The translations under genes and the position numbers were made by a program. Of a stretch of DNA of 39,866 nucleotides, positions 32,539 through 39,866 are shown one piece after another. The stretch spans positions 1-39,866 of the forward strand of contig JAFQZI010000009.1 in assembly GCA_017406005.1 (NCBI GenBank), written 5' to 3'. Origin of the DNA: Oscillospiraceae bacterium (GTDB lineage Bacteria > Bacillota > Clostridia > Oscillospirales > Oscillospiraceae). How positions within the stretch are numbered: position 1 is the stretch's first letter; the number at the start of each line of letters is the position of its first letter. A model generated the notes under the pieces. The model ran no database searches. It saw nothing but the letters and a program-made list of their open reading frames with translations, and was not told the origin of the DNA.

Positions 32539-33423
32539 ATGGAATTATCACTTGCCAAATGCACGATCCTGATGGAAGTAGTGGAAACCGGGAGCCTTAC
32601 GGCGGCAGCAAAACGGTACGGGATTACCCAGAGCGCCGTCAGCCACAGCATCGCGGGACTGGAGGAAGAGCTCGGCTTTGCCGTAATCAAACGGGGAAGG
32701 GGAGGCGTACACCTGACAGATGAAGGAGAACGCCTGCTGCCGGCTGTACGTGCACTGCTGAACAGTGCAGAATTGCTCGAACAGACGGCTTCCGCCATCC
32801 GGGGACTTGAAACGGGAACGGTGCGGATCGGGTCGTTTACATCTGTTGCGGTACACTGGCTTCCTCCCGTTTTGAAACGTTTTCAGGAGGATTACCCAAA
32901 GGTGGATTTTCGCCTGCTGAACGGAGACTATCATGACGTGGAGCAGTGGCTCAACGAGGGCAGCATCGATATCGGCTTTATCAATCTACCCTGCGCGGTG
33001 AAATGCGAATGCATTGCCCTGATGGAGGACAGGCTGCTTGCAATCGTCCCGAAAGAGAGCCGATTTGCAAATTATCCGAAATTTCCTCTGATTGAATGTG
33101 AAACAGAACCGTTTATCAGCCTGCTGGAGAGTTCAGACCACGATGCAAGGCGTGCACTCGATGCGGCCGGGGTGAAGCCGAATGTGCGCTTTTATACCAA
33201 GGATGACTATGCCATTCTGGCTATGGTGGAACAGGGACTCGGCATCAGCATTATGCCGGAGCTGCTGCTCAAAGGAAGGCATGACCGATTCCGGACATTA
33301 CCTCTGGTACCTGAAGCAAAACGCACGATCGGGATAGCAATAGCGGCGGGCGACAGGGCAGGCCCCGCCGTCCGCCGCTTCGCGGAATATGTGATCCAGT
33401 ATGTGAAAGACGAGAAATCATAA
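32539..33423 (+). CDS. LysR family transcriptional regulator
   Basis: A 294-residue LysR-type regulator. The winged helix-turn-helix lies in residues 5-65, with GSLTAAAKRYGITQSAVSHSIAGLEEELGF as recognition region. The rest is the two-lobed effector-binding domain, with TVRIGSFTSVAVHWLPPVLKRFQEDYP marking its start at about residue 90 and MVEQGLGISIMPELL near the end. The ATG at 32539 is used; an in-frame ATG at 32509 lacks a Shine-Dalgarno, while AAGAAGGA is present ahead of 32539. It is divergent from the PutP-like gene, the standard LysR layout, so control of that symporter and of itself is inferred. Its effector is unknown. Confidence 0.94.
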   Translation: MELSLAKCTILMEVVETGSLTAAAKRYGITQSAVSHSIAGLEEELGFAVIKRGRGGVHLTDEGERLLPAVRALLNSAELLEQTASAIRGLETGTVRIGSFTSVAVHWLPPVLKRFQEDYPKVDFRLLNGDYHDVEQWLNEGSIDIGFINLPCAVKCECIALMEDRLLAIVPKESRFANYPKFPLIECETEPFISLLESSDHDARRALDAAGVKPNVRFYTKDDYAILAMVEQGLGISIMPELLLKGRHDRFRTLPLVPEAKRTIGIAIAAGDRAGPAVRRFAEYVIQYVKDEKS

Positions 33424-33494
33424 TCAGGAACAGTCAGACTCAAAAGACACAATGAATAAAAGAAAGACTTAAAGTCGAAAGTAGGTATGTACTG

Positions 33495-36400
33495 ATGCTG
33501 CACGATGGATTATATGAACTGGTTATCAATAAAGGATTGGATACAGAGCTTGCGGGATCAGACAAGCTCTGCCAAACTGCGCCTATAGATACTGCCGAAG
33601 CGTCCAAGGTACTGGCAAGGTATGTTGCTGAGGTCGTTGAGCGCGGGTTGGAAAACCTCAAGGATAACGGTGGAGATCTGAATGCTCAGATCGCACTGGC
33701 CAATCAGATCATAACTACTATCAAGGCAGAAACAAAAGAAGCTGACTTCGACTCGCTCTCTGTAGCAGAGCGGGCGGAGCAGCTTTTTGCTCTTTTTGAC
33801 CGGCAAAACAACATCTGGGCGTTGGATGAGAAGGCACAAGTTGTTCGGCCGGAGACGTCTATTGCCCAGTCTAGCCTTTTCACCGGGGCAGTCCACGAGC
33901 CGCAGATGTATACCGAGCTCAAAAAGGAGATCGTGTCCTGCAATCGAATCGACATGCTGGTATCCTTTATCAAGTGGAGCGGCCTTCGCCTCATTTTGGA
34001 AGAGCTAACGGCCTTCACTCAAAACGGTGGGGAGCTGAGGATCATCACGACTTCCTACATGGGTGCCGCTGATGTGAAAGCCATCGAAGAACTGCGGAAA
34101 CTCCCTAACACGCAGATCAAGGTCAGCTACAATACCAAGATCACCCGGCTCCATGCAAAAGCATACATCTTCTATCGTAATACCGGCTTCACAACTGCTT
34201 ATGTGGGCTCGTCCAATCTTTCCAATGCCGCGCTGACCAGCGGCCTGGAATGGAATACCAAGATCACAAAAAAGGATCTGCCGGAAACTGTCGACAAGGT
34301 TGCGGCCACCTTCGAATTCTATTGGAACGACAAGGAGTTCGAGTATTACGACGAAGGGCAACGGGAACGCCTTGCCCGCGCGCTGCAAGCCGAAAAGTAT
34401 TTCGACAACAATAATGCCGAGATCTACACCATGGACATCCAGCCTTACTCCTATCAGCAGGAGATTTTAGACAAATTAGAGGCTGAGCGCACGGTCCGTG
34501 GCTATACCCGCAACTTGGTTGTTGCTGCCACCGGCACAGGGAAAACGGTAATCTCTGCTCTGGATTATAAGCATTTTCGTAAGCAGAATGCAGGCCGTCT
34601 TTGCCGTTTGCTGTTTGTGGCTCACCGGGAAGAGATCCTGAAGCAAAGCTTGTATACCTTCCGGGCTGTGCTCAAAGACGCCAATTTTGGAGAAATGTTT
34701 GTTGGTAGTTATCGGCCAGAAAGCCTTGACAATCTTTTTATGTCCATTCAGACCTTCAACAGCCAGGATTTCATAACGAAGACGACGCCTGATTTCTACG
34801 ATTACATTATCGTAGACGAGTTCCATCACGCAGCTGCACCGACCTATCAAAAACTCCTGGAATACTATCAGCCGAAGATCCTGCTTGGCTTGACTGCTAC
34901 GCCGGAACGTATGGACGGGAAAAGCATCCTCGGTTACTTCAACAACAGGATCGCAGCAGAAATCCGTCTGCCGGAGGCAATTGATCGAAAGCTGCTTTGT
35001 CCTTTCCAGTATTTCGGCGTAACAGATACCGTTGACCTGGACACATTGAAATGGTCTGCCGGCGGCTATGACAAAACCGAGCTGTCCAAGATCTACACGC
35101 TCAGCGGAATGGTTGCGAAGCGGCGGGCGGATTTGGTCGTGGCCTCGCTTCTGAAATATGTGACAGATATTGACGATGTAAAGGGCCTGGGTTTCTGTGT
35201 CACAGTAGATCATGCGGAATTTATGTGCCGCTATTTCAATGACCACGGTATTCCATCTATGCTCCTGACCGGGAAATCAACAGATGAAGAACGCCGCAGT
35301 GCCAAAGACAATCTTGTTTCCGGCACGGTGCACTTTATATTCGTCGTAGATATTTACAACGAAGGGGTGGATATTCCAGAAATCAACACGGTGCTCTTCC
35401 TGCGTCCAACGGAATCGCTGACGATCTTTTTACAGCAGCTCGGCCGTGGTCTACGTCTGGCAGAGGACAAAGAATGCCTGACCGTTTTGGATTTCATCGG
35501 CCAGGCAAACAGAAAATACAACTTTGAGGATAAGTTCGCTGCGCTGCTTTCTAATACTACTCGCAGTGTGACGCGCGAGATCAAGGACGGTTTTGTATCA
35601 GCTCCCAAAGGCTGTTATATCCAGTTGGAGAAGAAGGCGGCCAAGTACATACTCGATAATATCCGGGCTTCCTATGGAAATACTGCTGGTCTTGTAACAC
35701 GGGTTGCCTCCTTTGAGGAAGATTCCGGACTGAAACTGAGCCTCGCCAACTTTTTTGACTACTATCATCTCGATCCTCGGAGTATGTACAAGTTTGCCAC
35801 GTTCTCCCGGTTGTGTGCTCGTGCGGATGTGATTGACGATTTCGCAGAACCGATAGAGGAAACGATGACCAAAGCACTGGCAAAACTGGCTGTGATTGAT
35901 TCTCGACGCTGGATTTCATTCCTGTTGGATTTGCTGCCTCGGCTCGACAATTTGGAGTTTGATAAACTATCCGACCTTGAAAAGCGGATGCTCCAAATGT
36001 TCTATATTACAGTTTGGGGCAAGGCTGCCGAAGATTGGCGAAGCGATGAGGTTTGGGACAATCTGTATACTCTTGCGGATAGCCCTGTGCTGATGGGGGA
36101 GCTTGTTGATCTGCTGAAGTATCAGTATAATCGGATCGATTTCATTGACGCGCCGGTGGATATCGGTTTCAATAGCCCGCTGGATCTGCATTGTACCTAC
36201 ACCCGCGATCAGCTGCTGGTGGCGCTGGATTTCTTGAAACCTGCTACTGTGCGAGAGGGTGTGAAGTGGTTGCCGGATCAGAAACTGGATGTGTTCTTCA
36301 TAACGCTGAACAAGTCCGACAAGGACTATTCGCCTACGACCATGTACAACGACTACTCCATCAACGAATGGCTGTTTCATTGGCAGAGCCAAAGCACTAC

Positions 36401-36644
36401 AGCAGAGAACTCTTCGACAGGCCAACGGTACATCCATCACAAAGAAAGGGGCAGCCGCGTGCTGCTGTTCGTTCGCGAGTTCAAGACTGACCGGATCACC
36501 AACGGTGCAGAGGCCTACACCTATCTCGGCACGGCCAACTATGTCAAACACGAGGGCTCAAAGCCCATGAATATCACGTGGAAACTAGACTCTCCGATTC
36601 CGGCAAAGTATTTAAAAAAGACAAACAAGTTAGTTGTGGGATGA
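33495..36644 (+). CDS. Large SF2 helicase with PLD-like nuclease domain and DUF3427-type C-terminus
   Basis: A 1049-residue protein in three parts. Residues about 120-275 form a phospholipase-D-like nuclease domain, with His220-x-Lys222 (RLHAKAYIFY) and Ser239/Ser240/Asn241. Residues about 315-690 form an SF2 helicase: Walker A AATGTGKT (344-351), DEFHH (441-445), TATPER (467-472) and a motif VI of the QLGRGLRL kind. The remaining 350 residues fit the DUF3427 region seen in such proteins. Only one HxK motif is visible, so nuclease activity would need a dimer. Related proteins turn up in defence islands and as chromosomal DNA-processing enzymes; the function is unknown. The start has only a weak Shine-Dalgarno (AGTAGGT). 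Codon use looks more mixed than in the ATPase operon, which may indicate transfer. Confidence 0.9.
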   Translation: MLHDGLYELVINKGLDTELAGSDKLCQTAPIDTAEASKVLARYVAEVVERGLENLKDNGGDLNAQIALANQIITTIKAETKEADFDSLSVAERAEQLFALFDRQNNIWALDEKAQVVRPETSIAQSSLFTGAVHEPQMYTELKKEIVSCNRIDMLVSFIKWSGLRLILEELTAFTQNGGELRIITTSYMGAADVKAIEELRKLPNTQIKVSYNTKITRLHAKAYIFYRNTGFTTAYVGSSNLSNAALTSGLEWNTKITKKDLPETVDKVAATFEFYWNDKEFEYYDEGQRERLARALQAEKYFDNNNAEIYTMDIQPYSYQQEILDKLEAERTVRGYTRNLVVAATGTGKTVISALDYKHFRKQNAGRLCRLLFVAHREEILKQSLYTFRAVLKDANFGEMFVGSYRPESLDNLFMSIQTFNSQDFITKTTPDFYDYIIVDEFHHAAAPTYQKLLEYYQPKILLGLTATPERMDGKSILGYFNNRIAAEIRLPEAIDRKLLCPFQYFGVTDTVDLDTLKWSAGGYDKTELSKIYTLSGMVAKRRADLVVASLLKYVTDIDDVKGLGFCVTVDHAEFMCRYFNDHGIPSMLLTGKSTDEERRSAKDNLVSGTVHFIFVVDIYNEGVDIPEINTVLFLRPTESLTIFLQQLGRGLRLAEDKECLTVLDFIGQANRKYNFEDKFAALLSNTTRSVTREIKDGFVSAPKGCYIQLEKKAAKYILDNIRASYGNTAGLVTRVASFEEDSGLKLSLANFFDYYHLDPRSMYKFATFSRLCARADVIDDFAEPIEETMTKALAKLAVIDSRRWISFLLDLLPRLDNLEFDKLSDLEKRMLQMFYITVWGKAAEDWRSDEVWDNLYTLADSPVLMGELVDLLKYQYNRIDFIDAPVDIGFNSPLDLHCTYTRDQLLVALDFLKPATVREGVKWLPDQKLDVFFITLNKSDKDYSPTTMYNDYSINEWLFHWQSQSTTAENSSTGQRYIHHKERGSRVLLFVREFKTDRITNGAEAYTYLGTANYVKHEGSKPMNITWKLDSPIPAKYLKKTNKLVVG

Positions 36645-36665
36645 GGTAACGATTTGTACCCCATA

Positions 36666-36705
36666 TTTCGGCTAATTCGTGAATAAGTCAAAAAATTAGC
36701 CGAAA
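36666..36705. terminator. Hairpin between helicase and ATPase genes
   Basis: TTTCGGCTAATT (36666-36677) pairs perfectly, over 12 bp, with AATTAGCCGAAA (36694-36705) around a 16-base loop. It lies between two convergent genes. There is no clear T-tract beyond the stem on either strand, so termination is not certain. Confidence 0.5.
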
Positions 36706-36747
36706 AACGTTTCATATATCTACAGCCGTCGATAAATGGGTGCCGGC

Positions 36748-38538
36748 TCAACCGATACCTTTCAGGTATTCCTCCACATTTACATACCGTATCCCATCCA
36801 CGTCCTGTGTCTTGCCACGATACAGGACGGTTTTTCTTGTGATTGGCCCATAACGGTGCTCGGTCATGGCACATTTCTCCGGGTCGATCAGGTGGCGGGA
36901 TTGCTCTGGGACGATCTCGGTGCTGTGCTTGATCTCAAAGATTTCACAGGACGCGGCGGCGGGATCAAAAATCACCATATCAAACTCACCGACTGCGAAT
37001 TGCAGGACGAATACCTGCTTTCTCGGGTTCGCCAGCGTGGTTTCCAGCAACACGATATCTTCCATCATACGTCCCATGATCTCGCTGCGGATTCGATCCA
37101 GTACATAGGTCCGTTCCGTGAGAGACAGATCGCTCATGGTCTGATCCTGCAATAGACTACTCACCAGCGCATCTGCTTGGGCATATCGCAGGCCGGGCTG
37201 GGAGATGATCGTCCGATCCCGCAGCTTTTCCGCGGATGGAAGCGCGAACACGCCCACTTCATGGGTCAGGTCAAGCAGGTCAAGGTATTCCCGGATTTCC
37301 GAGATGTGCGTACCGCTGAGCTTGACTGACTGCTCCGGCAGATTGCGGATCTCCAGAAGACGCCGCAGTCGTTCCGTTACTTCAGGAAGGCCGATGCGGT
37401 CCAGAACATCGGTAGGCTGTTCCCGATCCCGCCGCAGATTCTTCCGGGAGATTTCCAGATCGCTCGATTTGAAATCCTCGGTCAGCACCTCGAGCGTGAA
37501 GCGGTGGTTGATATCTTCCACGATCCTGTTGATCGCACTGGTCAGCTCGTCGTGCTCATACAGCTCCTGCAGATGCCGGAAATGCCCGCCGTCCTGATAG
37601 TACCGCAGAGAATGCTGGATGTTTCGGGCGATGGCGCTGTCCACATACTCATCCGCGCTGTACTTGCTGGCAAAGGTCGAGGTCTCGTTGTAGTGAAAGC
37701 CGCCGAGGCTCATGGTACCGCCGTAGCGGATATACTCGTCAATTCCCTTTACGCCGAGCACTTGTTCAAACTCCCGATAGGGGATGAAGGTTGTGTGGAG
37801 CAGGATGCAGCGGTCAAAGAGCTGTTCGTCCTCAGAGAACAGGAAACCCAGAGAGTCCGTGCCAGACAGCACGATCTTCATGCCGCTGGCGGCGTAGACG
37901 TCGGAAAAGAGGGCGGCGCCGCTGATGAAGTCTTCCATGAGCGTGACTTCGTCGAAGAAGACATAGCGGAATCCCGCCTCCTCCAAGTATTTCAAATCCC
38001 GGTTCACGGCGGCCAGCGTATCATTTCTGGTGATCTGAACAAAAGCGGTTTTCGCAAGCTCTGCATCCGTCATCTCAGCGAAGATCTGACGAATCAGCGT
38101 TGTCTTTCCCGTGCGCCGGAGACCATAGAGAATGAAGACCTTGTCCTGCTGCGGTCCGTAAAGGTACATATGGAGTGCCCGGAAGCAGTCGCGCTTCTTG
38201 AAGCCTTTCACGGGCGCGGCAAAGCTGCGAAGTGTGCTTCCGGTTCGTACATTGGTCAAAAACGTATGCGCTTCCGACTTCAACACAACGACGGCCGGCG
38301 CTTGCTTTCGCAGAGCTTTGAGTTCTTTTTCCAGAGCTTTGCGCTTCTCTATATCGTTTTTCAGGGCTTCGATTTCGTCGGCGGGGATGTATTTTTCTTT
38401 CCGTTTCTTATTTTCCGTCCAGCGCAGGTAGAAGTATTCCTTCCCGTTCACGGTTTTCTGCCCGACGGAGCCTCTCGGAAGCAGGGCGATCTGCTCTTCC
38501 AGCGCCTTGATCTTTTCCTTTATGCTTTGCTCTGCCAT
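36748..38538 (-). CDS. AAA ATPase with C-terminal PD-(D/E)XK-type domain
   Basis: A 596-residue ATPase of the archaeal-ATPase/DUF4143-like group. Residues 1-80 combine a charged coiled coil with a small LPRGSVGQKTVNGKEYFYLRW segment that resembles a motif seen in stand-alone proteins (DUF6788-like, from memory). Walker A is GLRRTGKTT (139-147), Walker B VFFDEV (193-198), sensor 1 SGTDSL (225-230). The C-terminus has Glu518/Asp520 and Glu535-x-Lys537 in GEFDMVIF ... EIFEIKHS, a PD-(D/E)XK nuclease pattern. Many of these proteins are mobile or variable genes of unknown role, possibly DNA-binding and self-regulating. ATG at 38538 follows GGAGG by seven bases. Its promoter lies within the inverted repeat at 38573-38622. 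Confidence 0.88.
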   Translation of the reverse strand: MAEQSIKEKIKALEEQIALLPRGSVGQKTVNGKEYFYLRWTENKKRKEKYIPADEIEALKNDIEKRKALEKELKALRKQAPAVVVLKSEAHTFLTNVRTGSTLRSFAAPVKGFKKRDCFRALHMYLYGPQQDKVFILYGLRRTGKTTLIRQIFAEMTDAELAKTAFVQITRNDTLAAVNRDLKYLEEAGFRYVFFDEVTLMEDFISGAALFSDVYAASGMKIVLSGTDSLGFLFSEDEQLFDRCILLHTTFIPYREFEQVLGVKGIDEYIRYGGTMSLGGFHYNETSTFASKYSADEYVDSAIARNIQHSLRYYQDGGHFRHLQELYEHDELTSAINRIVEDINHRFTLEVLTEDFKSSDLEISRKNLRRDREQPTDVLDRIGLPEVTERLRRLLEIRNLPEQSVKLSGTHISEIREYLDLLDLTHEVGVFALPSAEKLRDRTIISQPGLRYAQADALVSSLLQDQTMSDLSLTERTYVLDRIRSEIMGRMMEDIVLLETTLANPRKQVFVLQFAVGEFDMVIFDPAAASCEIFEIKHSTEIVPEQSRHLIDPEKCAMTEHRYGPITRKTVLYRGKTQDVDGIRYVNVEEYLKGIG

Positions 38539-38572
38539 GATGATCCTCCAAGTCAGATAATCTCTTGCCTAG

Positions 38573-38622
38573 TATTATACCCACATTATACCCGATAGTC
38601 AAGGGTATAATATGGGTATAAA
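38573..38622 (-). promoter_or_regulatory. Promoter embedded in a 20-bp inverted repeat (putative operator)
   Basis: The arms at 38574-38593 and 38603-38622 match at 18 of 20 positions when one is reversed, with a nine-base spacer. Each arm contains TTATACCC twice, 12 bases apart. On the minus strand TTGACT (38602-38597) lies in the spacer and TATAAT (38579-38574) in one arm, 17 bases apart. A protein bound to the repeat would cover the promoter completely. Start of the ATPase gene is 35 bases downstream. Confidence 0.75.
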
Positions 38623-38726
38623 GAGGAACGAAACGAAAATTCTGACTTTTTACTTAAAAACTCAAAATCCGGTGATCTGTTTTCCGGGAACTCAATACCG
38701 GAAAGAAAAATACGGCGTGGTACGGG

Positions 38727-39719
38727 TCATCCTCCGATAAGGGGCAGGACTCTCTTTTCAATAAATTCCACCCTGTCGAATATCCTGGGCTTAAAAGTGC
38801 CTGTCACACCGACGGATACAGTGCTCTCTTTGTTGATGTAGATCACATTCCCTCCGTCACCGATCGCTGCATAAACCTGCCGATCCTCATATGGTTTATA
38901 CCAGAGATATCCGTAGCTCATAAATCCGAACAGCTCGCCCAGCTTCACAGCAGGTGTGATCATCTCACGGAGAAAGCGCTCGGAAACAATCCTTTTATCA
39001 GCATAGCTGCCGTTATTTAATACAAGCTCTCCGATCTTTGCAAGATCACGTGCCGATAAACACAGTCCCCACCCGGCAGTTACCGTACCTTTGGGATCAG
39101 AATACCACTCGTTGCGTCTCGGATTCTTATTCATGAGAAAATCAAACTGATCCTCTTTTGAGCTGTCGCCATGAATCATATGCTCGGGTATTCCAAGCAG
39201 AACAAAAAGATTTCTGTTGGCAAAATCAATGCATTTTTCTCCGGCCGCATTTTCTATGATTCCGGATAAGATCTGTATCCCGAGCGTGGAATATTTGAAT
39301 TCGCCGGTGATCCCCCTGCGACCGCCCAGAAGATCCAGCGCGGCTGTGGTCCAATCGTCCGAAGTGCATACCTTCGTCCAAGGTTCGGAGCGGTATTTAT
39401 ACGGAGCGGTCATTGTGAGGAGATGCCGCAATGTAACATCATAAATGGTTTTCTCTCCTCGTTTGACCGGATAATCAGGGAAGAAATCCATCACCCTCTG
39501 ATCCACACCTTTGATAAAACCCTTATCCATTGCAATGCCGATCAGGAGGGCCATCACACTCTTTGTCACGGACATGACGTTAACCGCATCGGCAGTCTGA
39601 TACCCGTGCCAGCAGTCCTCATACACAGTGTTGCCGTCTTTCACGGCATAAATCTGGCAGATATTGCTTTCATTCCCGGTACTGTCCGAAATGAATTGAT
39701 GAAGCTCTTCTTTATCCAT
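38727..39719 (-). CDS. Serine hydrolase of the beta-lactamase/class C fold
   Basis: A 330-residue protein of the serine beta-lactamase-like family (PF00144 type). The catalytic SxxK tetrad is Ser50-Val-Thr-Lys53 in VMSVTKSVMALLIG. The second motif, usually Tyr-x-Asn, is Tyr143-Ser-Thr145, a variation. A GDGG stretch near the C-terminus fills the place of the third KTG/HxG motif. There is no signal peptide, so it is cytoplasmic. Members are esterases, peptidases or unknown enzymes; drug resistance is unlikely. The ATG at 39719 follows AGGAGG by six bases. It has its own promoter (39749-39775) and stands alone behind the ATPase gene. Confidence 0.88.
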   Translation of the reverse strand: MDKEELHQFISDSTGNESNICQIYAVKDGNTVYEDCWHGYQTADAVNVMSVTKSVMALLIGIAMDKGFIKGVDQRVMDFFPDYPVKRGEKTIYDVTLRHLLTMTAPYKYRSEPWTKVCTSDDWTTAALDLLGGRRGITGEFKYSTLGIQILSGIIENAAGEKCIDFANRNLFVLLGIPEHMIHGDSSKEDQFDFLMNKNPRRNEWYSDPKGTVTAGWGLCLSARDLAKIGELVLNNGSYADKRIVSERFLREMITPAVKLGELFGFMSYGYLWYKPYEDRQVYAAIGDGGNVIYINKESTVSVGVTGTFKPRIFDRVEFIEKRVLPLIGG

Positions 39720-39748
39720 ACTCCGCCTCCTAATCTTCTTTCGATTAC

Positions 39749-39775
39749 ATTATAACAGTATTTTTAAAGTGTCAA
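39749..39775 (-). promoter_or_regulatory. Promoter of the serine hydrolase gene
   Basis: On the minus strand TTGACA (39775-39770) and TATAAT (39754-39749) are both perfect but only 15 bases apart, shorter than the optimum. The ATG lies 29 bases downstream. Confidence 0.58.
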
Positions 39776-39811
39776 TAGGCCAGTTTGTGTTTGCGTTTAT
39801 TCATTTTACAA

Positions 39812-39856
39812 CTCATGAAAATATAAGAAACGAAGAAAAGCAGCTCATGAAAATAT
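39812..39856. repeat. 13-bp direct repeat at the right end
   Basis: CTCATGAAAATAT occurs at 39812-39824 and 39844-39856, exactly repeated with a 32-base period. It lies just upstream of the serine hydrolase promoter on the minus strand, so it may be a binding site. The window ends ten bases later. Confidence 0.6.
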
Positions 39857-39866
39857 TGACATGACA

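Noticed and set aside
37504-38598. Plus-strand frame of 364 codons opposite the AAA ATPase
   Set aside because: Antisense to a gene with intact Walker motifs; no recognisable domain or Shine-Dalgarno.
38681-38704. TTTCCGG/CCGGAAA hairpin after the serine hydrolase gene as a terminator
   Set aside because: Only seven base pairs with a ten-base loop and no T-tract on the minus strand.
38727-39719. Antibiotic-resistance beta-lactamase
   Set aside because: No signal peptide, a Tyr-Ser-Thr second motif and low likeness to AmpC; a general serine hydrolase is more likely.

Overview
The window looks like the chromosome of an anaerobic Bacillota (Clostridia-like) bacterium. The signs are Gram-positive Shine-Dalgarno sites with some GTG/TTG starts, a V/A-type ATPase operon of the Enterococcus/clostridial kind, a glycyl radical enzyme with its activase, an oxygen-sensitive single-chain L-serine dehydratase, and several Na+-coupled transporters. 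G+C is about one half by eye. I cannot assign a genus. No insertion sequence, integrase, prophage or CRISPR array was found.

Region by region: (1) 1-112 (-) is the N-terminal end of a gene cut by the window edge, probably a phosphoribosyltransferase. (2) 326-9058 is a nine-gene V-type ATPase operon (subunits H, I, K, E, C, F, A, B, D) with one promoter and one terminator; the K rotor subunit keeps the Na+ ligand set known from Enterococcus hirae NtpK. (3) 9103-12065 holds three separate genes: a methyltransferase, a membrane-anchored Pro/Thr-repeat protein with a peptidoglycan-binding domain, and a Ser-rich zinc-ribbon membrane protein of unknown function. (4) 12105-23043 is a block of carbohydrate-phosphate genes: a mannitol-1-phosphate dehydrogenase-like enzyme, a short glycyl radical enzyme with activase (-), a KdsD-like isomerase plus an AraM-like glycerol-1-phosphate dehydrogenase, a HAD phosphatase (-), an ABC permease and binding protein of the Fe3+/phosphonate/sugar-phosphate family with no ATPase gene, and a GmhA-like isomerase. 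I read this as a candidate locus for uptake and anaerobic breakdown of a phosphorylated sugar or polyol. (5) 23046-26639 holds L-serine dehydratase (-), an exported 5'-nucleotidase-type metallophosphatase, and tRNA-Ser(UGA) (-). (6) 26793-30798 is an AraC regulator divergent from an operon of a DAACS amino-acid symporter, a DapF-like epimerase and a HAD phosphatase. (7) 30840-33423 is a PutP-like Na+ symporter divergent from a LysR regulator. (8) 33495-38622 pairs a PLD-helicase-DUF3427-type protein with a convergent AAA ATPase/PD-(D/E)XK protein whose promoter lies inside a long inverted repeat. (9) 38727-39775 is a cytoplasmic beta-lactamase-fold serine hydrolase.

How the parts fit together: a Na+-translocating ATPase would supply or use the sodium gradient that the DAACS and PutP-type symporters depend on, while serine and sugar-phosphate breakdown would provide pyruvate and triose phosphates. 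The two places most likely to hold something undescribed are the glycyl-radical/sugar-phosphate block and the helicase/ATPase pair with its built-in operator. All functional statements rest on motif reading by eye; no database search was possible.
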